Assembly (NCBI GenBank): GCA_013423385.1
Contig: BLZA01000011.1
Span: 185,174-249,173, forward strand
Origin: Naganishia liquefaciens
Taxonomy: Eukaryota > Basidiomycota > Tremellomycetes > Filobasidiales > Filobasidiaceae
Direction of reading: 5' to 3'
DNA length: 64,000 nucleotides
Shown here: piece after piece, positions 49,874 through 59,516 of the stretch
Position numbering within the stretch: position 1 is the first letter of the stretch
Layout of the letters: every line of letters begins with the position of its first letter
Program-made: the position numbers and the translations under genes
Notes under the pieces: generated by a model
Seen by the model: only the letters and a program-made list of their open reading frames with translations
The model's database searches: none
Told to the model about the DNA's origin: nothing

Positions 49874-51620
49874 CTACGGCAACACCTCGAGCATCTCCTT
49901 GACACTGAGGATTTTCTCCCGCGGCTTCCTCACCTCCCTACCCCGCTCCACCTCGACGCGATCTATCCTCTCCCAATCCCGCATCTCGACCACCCGCTTG
50001 CCCGCCTTTCCGCCTGGCACCGACGCGTTCTGTGCTCCCGCATCGAGGAGCGCTTGGGGCAAGCCGTGTTCCGGTGACGAAGGCAAGGGGTTCGAGAGCG
50101 CGGCCGCATTCGAGGATGGCGGCTGGATGAAATGGTCGTTTATGATGAGGGATGCGACCGAGTAGGCGTATTGCATGGTTGACGCGATCACGCCGATCGG
50201 ACCAGACGCGACCCATCCTGCAGTATAAAACCCGGGAATCTATCGCATCGACGACTGAGTTAGCTGCACGAGAATACTAGGCATTCTCAGACTGACCATG
50301 ATTCCCGACTCATCGACGACCCTCCCACCCTCATTGGCGATTCTCCCCCTCTTCTCATCGAACGGCAGCGCAAGTTCCCCCTCGGCCCCGCTCGACAAAC
50401 TCTCAGACCGGTATCCAACACTCTCGATCACCAGGCCCGCACGCGTCGTCGTTTCCTCGCCCGTCGGACGCGCCACAACGGCCGTACTGGGCGTCTCGTC
50501 CGTCGTCGTTGCAGGTGCTGCTGGCGGATGAGGCGGATGCGGCGGTGGTGCTGGTGGGGCGAGAAGCGTATTGATCGACCACTTGATGTGGGAGACTTTT
50601 TGCGAGGGGGACGTGCCAGAGGTCGCATCCTCGGCTGCAAGAAAGGCTTGAGGGCTCTTGAGGAAACCGAGTTCGAATTCCCTTGCTGTATCGCCTGTCG
50701 ATTTGCCGCCTTTGCTCATGAGGTCCATGAGACGTTTCCGTGGCCGATCGCCTTCGACCATTCGACGCGCGTCCGCCATGAGCGTTTCATCGATCGAATT
50801 AAACTTGACCCCCGGAAGGTTCACCATCTCGCGGAATTCCTTTGTCGTGAACGAGACCTGTGCCGGGCCCCGGCGTCCGACGGCGGATACCTTGCGTATC
50901 CGACTCGCCCGGAGTTTTTCCACGACGGGCGTTGGCATGTCGGTGTGCGCGAGTGCATCGGGCGATTTTAGAAGCATGCGGGCGACATCAATGGCGACGT
51001 TGCCGTGGCCGATGACGGTTGCTTCGTCAATGGCCGATAAATCAAGAAGGTCTGTAAGGTGGGTGTATGCAGGGTGACCGTTGTACCATGATACAAAGGC
51101 AAGGGCTGGAAGGACATTTTGAAGTGGTGAAGCGGAAAAGGCAGAGTGCGCCGTACGTGGGAGTGGATTCGAGAGGGAGGAGCCGTAGGTGAACAAGACG
51201 GTCGAGTAGTACGGCACGAGTTGCGATAGGGGCAAGTGGACTGCGTCGGGATATGTGTATGCCGTCGTCGCAGATGAGGACGGTGAAGAAGTTGTGCCGA
51301 CCGAGACATTGCCAAAGAACCGGAATCGAGGATCTGCAGCGAGACCGTCAAACTTTTCTTGACAGTTCTGCCAAACAAGACCGCCGTCAGCACAGCATAG
51401 ACCTCGCATTCCGATCACCTACCTTGACCTCTGGGTGATCCGGCGCCACACCATACCGCACGAGCCCATACGGCGTCGGCAGCCTGTCATACATGTGGAT
51501 GGACACATGTTTGCCCTTTTCGGAATCGGCCGGAAGGAGGGAGAGGATCCGGGACGCGGTGTAGAATCCGGATGGACCCGCGCCGATGATGGCGAGCTTG
51601 AGTGGACGGATGGTGGTCAT
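49874..51620 (-). CDS. ARH1: Mitochondrial NADPH:adrenodoxin (ferredoxin) reductase
   Basis: Passes electrons from NADPH to mitochondrial ferredoxin for iron-sulfur cluster and haem A synthesis. Three exons (51620-51423, 51367-50297, 50239-49874) give about 544 residues. The FAD loop reads [18 protein letters not shown] at the very N-terminus, followed by [22 protein letters not shown], a hallmark of this family. The NADP loop is [15 protein letters not shown], with [20 protein letters not shown] after it; the FAD end motif is [17 protein letters not shown]. The first ATG (51620) leaves almost no presequence before the FAD loop, so targeting may use an upstream exon or an internal signal. A Pro/His/Thr-rich insertion ([19 protein letters not shown]) of about 45 residues breaks the NADP domain. 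It is divergent from the AhpD-like gene by 193 bases. Confidence 0.95.
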
Positions 51621-51813
51621 CACGGGGCGGCGAGTGACGAGCTGGTGAGTGTTGGAGGTCGAATTGGGAAAGGGAGAAGAGAGGGAATATCATCCACACG
51701 CGCTCGCTCGATCGCGCAACAGCAAATGTTTCGGGTCAATTGGGCGAGCATGACTCATCACCTCGAGTGCCAAACTGAAGCGACAAAGCAACACGCATTA
51801 TTGGCCTCGATAG
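51621..51813. promoter_or_regulatory. Divergent promoter of ARH1 and the AhpD-like gene
   Basis: 193 bases between two start codons facing outwards, so the two genes very likely share promoter elements. No specific site is claimed. Confidence 0.45.
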
Positions 51814-52894
51814 ATGACATCGGACCATGGAAAGATGACCACTACTCTGCCCACTACACAGCCCAAGCAAGACGTCGTCCACCTCTCACCAGCGCTCAAG
51901 GACCGCATAGCCAACAGCCCATACACGGAAACCCCGATCGACCGGCAACGCCTCGAGCGCCTCTTCATCTCTATACACCGAAACAAGCGATCCACGATAT
52001 CCCACTCCGCTGAAACAGATGGTTGCAACGATGAATCCGTTCAAGGCTTGTGGCTCATCATTCTGACAGGAGCGCTGTTTGCGCTCAACGCTCTCGATGC
52101 GATTTCGCATCTGTACCGATACGCGGTCGCACAGACGGTTGGAGATGAGGAAAAGACGGCGTTTGTTGCCGAGCGGATGCGTGAAGTCGGGTTGAAGACG
52201 GTCAGCTTCATGGGCGTTCCTCGGGTACGTCCGACCAAGAAATTTTAAAAAAATAGTGCGATCACTGAACCCCTAGCGATATCGCAGGCGATCAACTGTC
52301 TCGCAGCGCTGGCCGCGGCGATCCATGATCAAACACCACAAATAAAGAGACTTTTGCCGCAACAGAGCCGACGGTACGTCCTAGATACTTCAGATTGTAT
52401 CAATTTCTTACAGTGCGGATGCTCAGCGATTTGACAGCGGAAAACTTGGCATCCGTTGAAACACGAGGACGCGAGCTATGGGACGACATCTACCAGGCAA
52501 GTCCCCCCCCCCTCCCCACTTTCCACGCAAAACTCTAGGCAAAGCATCATCGCTCACGCACACGCGCCTGCAGCCACACCACGAAAAACTGCTCTCCATC
52601 CTCGGCAAGTCCCATCCCGACCTACCGATTCATATCATACAAGCGCACTACGCCGCCCTCCTTGCGCCGCTTCCCCACGCGCTTGCCCGACGCTCGGACC
52701 TCGCGCGCGTGGAGAGCAGCGTGTTGGCGGTGACATGCCTGAGAGCGCTCGGAGGGGTGGATCGGCAAGTGGAGAGTCATGTGTTTGGGCTAAAGAAGGC
52801 GCAGACGGCCGCGTGGATCGCGAGTGATGAAGGGTGCCTGTGGTTGTTGAGCGCCGTGGACGACGTGGTGGATGCATGTCGGCAGTCTCGCTAG
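51814..52894 (+). CDS. AhpD-like (carboxymuconolactone decarboxylase-like) protein
   Basis: Four exons (51814-52224, 52288-52373, 52427-52496, 52574-52894) give 295 residues. The body resembles fungal AhpD-like proteins: VSFMGVPRAINCLAAL, RGRELWDDIYQPHHEKLLSI, HPDLPIHIIQAHYAALLAPL and VLAVTCLRALGGVDRQVESH. The reactive CxxC of true peroxidase AhpD is not visible, so a catalytic role is unproven. A probable short hydrophobic helix (GLWLIILTGALFALNALDAI) lies in the N-terminal half. The third intron starts with GC (GCAAGT) and carries a run of about ten C bases; without its removal the frame is lost, while removal joins IYQ to PHHEKLL as the family expects. The stop lies 48 bases from that of the PPR-like gene on the other strand. 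Confidence 0.75.
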
Positions 52895-52942
52895 CACATG
52901 TACAGTATCATCTCGTCACAAGGAGATGTCATATTTCCCGTC

Positions 52943-54727
52943 CTATTCTCCAACAGCCAACCACTGCTTAAGCCGGCGCAGCCTCGCATCCAATCGCCAT
53001 CCCGTCCACCCTTCCTCGTTCCCTTCTCCAAACTTGCGTTCCAACTGCTCCCACACTTCGCGCAGTACGGAAACATTCGTATCGGTAGTTCGCGAGAATG
53101 CGAGCATAATGTAGTAGATGCTCCGCGGAGATGGCGCTTCAGCGAGATTGGGCTCCCACCATTTCTTCGTGGTGGCCCGTGAGGTATCAGAAGCCAGGGG
53201 CGAGGGCGCGTCAGCAATGGGCGAGATGGCGAGGAACGACTGGAAAACCTGTTGCAGCGTCACCAGCGTCCACTCGCGCTCGAGTCTCGTCGGTGCCGAA
53301 TGCTGGCGCGACGGCGACTCGGAATGCTGATCCCATGCGTTCACCTTGCCCGCCCAGATTTCCGTCATCTGCTTGATCGCGTCCATCTTGTGTGAGCGGC
53401 CGGACAATGTCGACGGCGTCGTTGTCATTGTGCACCCGGGAAACGACGGTTCCGGAAAGATCGGCGGCGGAAATATAGACGGATCGCGGCGTGCGGACTT
53501 GATGGCCACGTCCGGCGCTTCATCGTCCCATGCGGGCGGCCGAAGTTCGTCCCTGGCGTTGGCATACACGGCATCGCCCTGCGCGCCACGCGCATACGCC
53601 GCAACCTCGAGATCCTCCCATCCTACGGGTATACGGCCGAACCGCGCAAACCCCTGAAAGAGGGCGACAAAGTCGCTGAGCGCGACACTATACCCTCGAG
53701 AGTCGTTCAAGAGATCTTGCATGACGGCGAGGGCGGGAACCACGTTGCCGTGGAACGCGAGTGCGCGAATGAGGGATTGGTAGGTGATTTTATCGAGGAC
53801 GGTCGTATTGCGAAAGTACAGGTCGAACGAGAGGTCGTGTGAGGGCGTGAAATAATCTCGGGGGAACGCCGCCGAGATGTGCGTAGTGGCGTGCGGCGTA
53901 TGCTTGAGGAGCTTGTTGTAGGCCGGACCGACGATATTCCACTGGGCGCGTTTCGCCAGTATCCACATGGTCATATTGAGCAACACGGTCGCATCCTCGC
54001 CGTCAATAGTCTTTGCGCCTCGGGATGACCGTTCATTCAAGGCATACCGGGGCGGCACAACACGCCGATTAAATTTCTGACAAATTGCGCCAACATGATC
54101 CACCTGATTCGTCTTGTCCACCAAAATGAGCCTCGTCAAAAACGTATGACTATCCGGCTCGAGATCGTACTGCCGCAAAAACGCACGTATACGCGCGTAC
54201 GCCTCGGGATCCGGGATTCGCGCAGCGAGGTAGAGAAGATGATTAATATGCGCCGTGAGGACCTGGACGTGTTGCGGATCCCGGGTCTGCTCGTCCTGCG
54301 GTCGTCGTCGTCGTCGTGACTCGAGCTGCGCAAGTCGGCGCCGCGCGGCGTTGAATGCCGCTTCGGCGTATTCAACATCGACGGGACGAACGGTGCGGAG
54401 CTTGAGGTGGCGTGTGGGCCAGGGCAGGCCGCGGGGCGTGTCAGCGGTGGTTGATTTGCGGCCGCGCCGGAGGCTGGTGTCGAGCGCCTGGTCGAGAATG
54501 TGTTCTGTATCCCAGATGAGCTCTTGGGTCTCCGGTGAGCTGCAAGTCGAGGTGGTGGTGGTGGTGATGGTAGCAGGGTGACGAGGTTGTGCTTTTCGGT
54601 GTGTGCGCCGTTCCCGTGCATCGGTCGACGATGCTGCCGCGCGTGAATTCCCTTGCGGCGAACGAGTGCCGTCCTTTGTGTATCGATGCGAGACTTGTTG
54701 AGGAATAGCTGCCGAATAACAAGACAT
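52943..54727 (-). CDS. PPR-like mitochondrial protein
   Basis: A single open frame from the ATG at 54727 gives 594 residues. The Arg/Ser/Thr-rich N-terminus fits a mitochondrial presequence. The middle is made of helix pairs that look like degenerate pentatricopeptide repeats (HINHLLYLAARIPDPEAYAR, TYQSLIRALAFHGNVVPALA, FVALFQGFARFGRIPVGWED). PPR proteins bind organelle RNA; here the class is inferred from the helical pattern, and the repeats are weak. A possible 5' exon lies at 55119-54796: its ATG opens a basic MPGNAARVAVSALACL sequence and a GTGAGT donor could splice, in frame, to an acceptor just after codon 4 of the ORF used here. In that case the CDS would begin at 55119. Confidence 0.65.
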   Translation of the reverse strand: MSCYSAAIPQQVSHRYTKDGTRSPQGNSRAAASSTDARERRTHRKAQPRHPATITTTTTSTCSSPETQELIWDTEHILDQALDTSLRRGRKSTTADTPRGLPWPTRHLKLRTVRPVDVEYAEAAFNAARRRLAQLESRRRRRPQDEQTRDPQHVQVLTAHINHLLYLAARIPDPEAYARIRAFLRQYDLEPDSHTFLTRLILVDKTNQVDHVGAICQKFNRRVVPPRYALNERSSRGAKTIDGEDATVLLNMTMWILAKRAQWNIVGPAYNKLLKHTPHATTHISAAFPRDYFTPSHDLSFDLYFRNTTVLDKITYQSLIRALAFHGNVVPALAVMQDLLNDSRGYSVALSDFVALFQGFARFGRIPVGWEDLEVAAYARGAQGDAVYANARDELRPPAWDDEAPDVAIKSARRDPSIFPPPIFPEPSFPGCTMTTTPSTLSGRSHKMDAIKQMTEIWAGKVNAWDQHSESPSRQHSAPTRLEREWTLVTLQQVFQSFLAISPIADAPSPLASDTSRATTKKWWEPNLAEAPSPRSIYYIMLAFSRTTDTNVSVLREVWEQLERKFGEGNEEGWTGWRLDARLRRLKQWLAVGE

Positions 54728-55623
54728 TGCGTCAAGTGCCTGTAAATCCCGAGCTTCGAAGGGGTCTCCCAAGCCCCCAACTCGGGGCGCTACCAAAACT
54801 CACCCTGGATATTCCCGCTTCGCAGCGCCCCCTGAGCATCAGCCTCTACTGGCTCGCGAGATCCCAAACCTTCCACGCCAATAGCCTCATCCACATCCTC
54901 CTCCTCTCGTACCGCCATTGCCGCCGCCGCCGAACCCGCCCACCTCCTCGCTCCAAATCCATACCCCACACGCAGGCCATCTCCCCTTCCATGCCCATCA
55001 TGGTGCCCGAGTATTTGCTCTGATCCTTGTACGCCCGTCGTCGTGCGTCGTCGCAGCCGCGGGAACGCACGCAGACACGCGAGCGCCGAGACGGCCACCC
55101 GCGCCGCGTTGCCCGGCATTTTTTTTTCTTCTTCTCTCTGCTGATTCAAGCGCCCGCACGAGGGTTGACAGGCGAAGTGGGATGATGCTGCATTCCCCTT
55201 GACCGTACGAGATGTGCCACTCCCCCGACGACTGTGGTCTTTCCTTTTTTTCACAAAGTGGGCGAGACGACACCGACGAGTTTTTGGCAGCCGCGGCTGC
55301 TGCAATAATGTCTCGTCGAGGGAAGCCCGCGGATGCAGGCGGCGATGCCAGGTAGAGTCGGGCGCGATCACTCCGGGCCGGACAAGAAGAATCTGACCTC
55401 CGCACACTTACTGTCTCTCCCCCCCCGCCCCCCGCCTTGGCCATGACATCACCGGCGGCGATCGACGACGAGATTTCTGAAACCCGAGTGCGCACGGGAT
55501 CGTCCGGGGAACGCGCGCCGGCGCCGGTATATAGCGAGAGCACTCGATCGCCCACGCTGTCAACGGCACAAGGCGGAACAGCGCGCAGCATAGCATCATC
55601 CGCACCATCACCACGCCGCCGCC
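54728..55623. promoter_or_regulatory. GC-rich divergent region between the PPR-like and acid phosphatase genes
   Basis: About 0.9 kb with strong GC bias, T and C runs (a nine-T run near 55118-55126; C runs near 55422-55430). It holds overlapping frames on both strands because of composition. One minus frame (ATG 55119) may be the first exon of the PPR-like gene. Confidence 0.4.
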
Positions 55624-57903
55624 ATGGTCAAGGTCTCTTCCCTCGCCCTCGCCGGTCTCGCACAGGCTTCCTACGCCCATGCCGCGCCGTACTTGTCGTT
55701 TGACCAGGGGGCGCAGACAGTGTTGGATGCCTCGCCCGTCGTCAGGATCGACAAGGTGGATCCGCTGAAACGTGAGGCTCTCCACACTTCCCTTGAGTGA
55801 TCCACGTGGACTGACTCGGTATCCTCCGCAGATTTGTCCGCCATCTCGCCATTCTTCATCCCCACAGAGGAACCCACAGCCCTCCCGAACGAATCATGCA
55901 ACATCACCTCGGCGTCTTTCCTCATCCGCCACTCTTCCATCATGGGCAACGACGACGAGTTCGAAATGACGATGCAGCCGTTTATCTGGAAGGTTGGCAA
56001 CTTTTCCCACGACGTGTTTCCGACAGAGGACGAGGTGAGGGCGTTTAGGGAGCGCAAGGCTCGGGGAGAAGTGACGATCATGGAGGAGGAAGTCGGAATT
56101 GAGCGATGGTCTTTCTTGCGGGATTGGAAGACGCCCGTCAAAGAGGAAACGCTTGAGGACCTCAGCAAGCGAGGTGCAAATGACGCCGAGGTAAGCACTA
56201 TAGGCCAAGTCCCCGCAGCCCTTCTCACCCTCATCCCCCCCCCTCCCTCGGCCGTAGTACTTTGGCAAATACCTCCGCCGACAACTCGGTTACCTGTTCC
56301 CGCCGCCTTACATGGGCAAGCCTGACCGAAAGCACAAGGGCGACAAGAAGTTATTCGGCCGGCGAGTCAAGGACGATGATTCCAAGGCGCCGCATCACCA
56401 TCATCGCGACAAGGACGGACACGATGTTCCCGACAAGAACCCCAAGCACAAGCAGCCCGGACCGCCTTACAAGGTTAGTCCCCCCCCCATCCCCTTCTCG
56501 CACTCGTGAAAAGGATTCCTGATGCACTCGGTGAACAATAGATCTGGACGGCCTCGTCTTCGCGGGATATCGATACCGCGCAGGCATTCATCAAGGGCGC
56601 GTTCCCGGATCACCAGGCCGGCAAGGATGGCAACGGTGATGGCGTGAATGTACAGCTGATCAAGGTGCCCAATAAGAAGAAGGACTGGGAGCAGAGTCTG
56701 ACGCCGCATGTGAGTTGTTCTTTTGAGGCCAAGGTAAGGCTCGGTGGCGGCAGGGGCGCTGATGTGGGATTCCTTCCACCCGTTGTAGAAAGCATGCGAT
56801 ACGTTTGAGAAGGAATCATCCCTCAAGCCCGCCGCAGAATGGCTCCACGTCTATGCTCCTCGCGTTCGACAACGCCTCAACGACGTGGTCCCGCGGATCG
56901 CCGAGCGTCTGGAAGATATGGATGTGCTCGCCATGATGGAGCTATGCGGGTACGAAACGATCATCCAGGGCGATTCCGGATTCTGCAACGTGTTCACAGA
57001 CGATGAGTGGTTGGATGGCGAGTGGTACTTTGATGTGAGTCCCTTTAGGGGTTTCGATTATCGTCGGAGCGTCCAAGCTGACGACTGACGTGGCAGGTTC
57101 GTTTCCACTACATGATGGGCTACGGCAACGAGCTTTCCCCGTTCCTCGGTGCACCGTGGGTAAAGACCGCTCGGCACTTGCTCGCCGGCGATGTCGAGGA
57201 CGACAAGCCCCACGACAAGGATCGGAACGAGGACGGAAACGATGGACACTTGTTTGCGGATTGGATGGAGGAACTTGCCGACCAGTCCGATGAGTTGCTT
57301 GATCTTGGAATTGCCGAATTGATCGAGGACGTCGTCGAGAGCGGATGGTCTTTGGTCAAGCGAGGCCATTCCAAGGACAAGAAACATCACAAGGACAAGA
57401 AACACCGAAAGCACAAGAAAAAGGGCGACAAGAAGAAGAAGCCCAAGGACGGCGACAAGCTTCCCGAACCCCGCCTGCCGCCCAACGGAACGCACACCCA
57501 ACTCTTGCACACATTCTTCACGCACCGCGAATCGCCCGCCTTTGTCGCCACGTTCCTCAACCTGTACAATACCACGCGCGACGGCATGCCCGCTGCTTCT
57601 CTCCCGCCCGCGCTCGACCACCGACCAGAGCCGCGCCAGTGGCGCACGTCGGAACTCGTGCCCTTCCTCGGACATGTCGCGCTCGAGAGGTTTAGCTGCG
57701 GCGTGCAGCTGACGGGCGTTGCAGGAGAACGGAAGAGCGATGATTATGTCCGGGCGATGGTGAACGGCAAATTTGAGAAGATGATTGGGTGCGAGGATGG
57801 TCTGGAGGGGTCCTGCAAGTGGGACACTTTCTCATCTTGGGTGGATGACCGGATTGAACGGTTTGGCGCTTGGGACGAAGTTTGCACCAAGAAGGACGAG
57901 TAG
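55624..57903 (+). CDS. Secreted histidine acid phosphatase with Lys/His-rich insertion
   Basis: Six exons (55624-55771, 55832-56190, 56258-56473, 56542-56709, 56789-57034, 57097-57903) give 647 residues. A signal peptide (MVKVSSLALAGLAQASYA) starts the protein. The nucleophile region reads SFLIRHSSIMGNDDEFE, the fungal variant of the histidine-phosphatase RHG motif, and the distal site reads FFTHRESPAFVATFLNLYN. The C-terminal part SELVPFLGHVALERFSCGVQ and conserved cysteines (SCKWDTF, DEVCTKKDE) fit the histidine acid phosphatase clade 2, cell-wall or secreted. Substrate (phytate or general phosphomonoesters) cannot be told. A block of about 40 residues very rich in Lys, His and Asp (SKDKKHHKDKKHRKHKKKG) is unusual, and a second His cluster (APHHHHRDKDGHD) lies near residue 200. 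Introns 2 and 3 contain long C runs. Confidence 0.88.
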
Positions 57904-59516
57904 ATCGACAACATATACACGTTGTCTCAGGTCATGATGTATCTCTAGATCGAGACGGACCATAATTGTAACATATTTGCTGCTTGTCATGGAAAATGTA
58001 AAACTCACGTCATACGATCGCTCAGACCTCTCTTGCTGGACTCTTGTCACGGTCAATTGGGCATCATCGTCCAATGCATTTCGGCGCCTCCGGAATTTGC
58101 GAACGACAAACACATCAAGCTCCGTCATTAGTCAATAAACTCCTGTGTCAAGCCAAGTTTATAAGTTATGGGGAGCCTTGGTTGATAATTGTCGGTACTT
58201 ACCTGTTAAGCCAAGTTTGGAAGCTATAGGGAACCTTGGCGAGGCAGTCATTGAGATTACTCGAGCTGGTATAGCTCGCTGTATAGATTAGATAGATTCA
58301 GGAAGTTAATAGGGGAATCCGCAGCGCGTCAACTTCAGCGAGTCAAATTACCTTGATCATTATACTAATGCTCATCATCAAAAAGAATTACAGTGTTACT
58401 GGGAGCTTTGAGAAAAGCTGAGTTTCCAACTAACAGGCTAGAAGATTCACCATCACTGATGAATCACTCTCGTCAGGATGAAAGGTAGGGCAACGACATA
58501 TAACGATCTGCGCGTAACTCATTTCGTCAAATCTTCCACGTGGCATGGTGATTGGGATAGCCTGCCGAAAATGCTCGAACTCGTTCAAGTTTCGTTGAGG
58601 GCTCATGATCGATCATTTCTGGCAGCAAAAGACTTTTGTTCATGTCTGGTATGAACATCCGCGCGTTTGCAGGCCCTCTGGTGCTAACGGCCGGGCTAGT
58701 TTCCGGGTTCGGGTTCGGACGTAGACCTTGTGAGGCTGAAACAATGTTCTATGGCTATCAGCCACAACCGCAACCGCTCGATAGGTGCTGACGTAAGACA
58801 GGTGCCGAGACGACCCTATCTGGGGGTGCTAGTCAAACGCGAAGATGCCCTTGCATCTTCGAATAGGGTGGACTTCAACAAGGAACATTGATACTACACG
58901 TGTACTGCTTGCCTTGTGATCTTTCGCGTTCTACTGCTCGAGTACAAGGAAGCTTCTTACTTCCATTCCAAAAGCTGTTAAGGATTCTAGTTTCTTCCCT
59001 GTCGCCACTGGCAGGTATGCTGGCACTTCCCTGAAGAATAGACAACCAACTTTCCTTGGACCTCCGCTCGTACTCCTTCTTCTCAAGCTAGGTATCATGC
59101 GCTAGGAAGCTGACCACTCTCCGGCTGGCATGAGAGGCAAATTCATGCTGAAGTCCTTGAAGTTTGTAAGGAGTAATCATGTACTGAGCCGAGTGTTTCA
59201 AAGCACCTCACTGGGTATTCTATAGGCCTCTTTTCTCCCTTCAATCAAGTTTAAACCTAGAACATAGACACATGCATCTTCCCGGAAATATCAACGGACC
59301 CAACTCTGTCTCTCGCCCTCGTGCGGGCTATCATTCACAGTGAATTCCTCTACATTACGGATGCGACGGAGATCATAGGGAAGGAAGGCTTTCTTCGGGG
59401 CTTCGGTCATTTTGCCGTTCCAACGAAAAATCCAGTCCGAGGAACGATGCAACGTCTGCAGGATAAGACCTGGTCAATACCTTGCCACTCAACTCGACTG
59501 ATAGGCTTAACAGATT
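57904..59516. other. Gene-poor 1.6 kb stretch
   Basis: No frame here carries a recognisable motif. It contains the pair of 32-bp repeats and a hairpin listed separately. The rest is mixed sequence and may hold UTRs or decayed DNA. Confidence 0.5.
58150..58239. repeat. Two 32-bp direct repeats with inverted ends
   Basis: Copies at 58150-58181 and 58208-58239 agree at 27 of 32 bases, starts 58 bases apart. Each copy begins with AAGCCAAG and ends with CCTTGG, so each can fold on itself (CCAAG with CTTGG). Just downstream CGAGCT, five bases, AGCTCG forms a perfect short hairpin near 58262-58278. Origin unknown; they do not look like a known transposon end. Confidence 0.75.

Noticed and set aside
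50528-50971. 147-codon plus frame opposite ARH1
   Set aside because: It lies antisense to the conserved reductase and shows no motif of its own.
54790-55591. Overlapping long minus frames in the GC-rich region before the acid phosphatase
   Set aside because: Mostly explained by GC bias; only the part starting at 55119 has a possible role as a PPR-gene exon.
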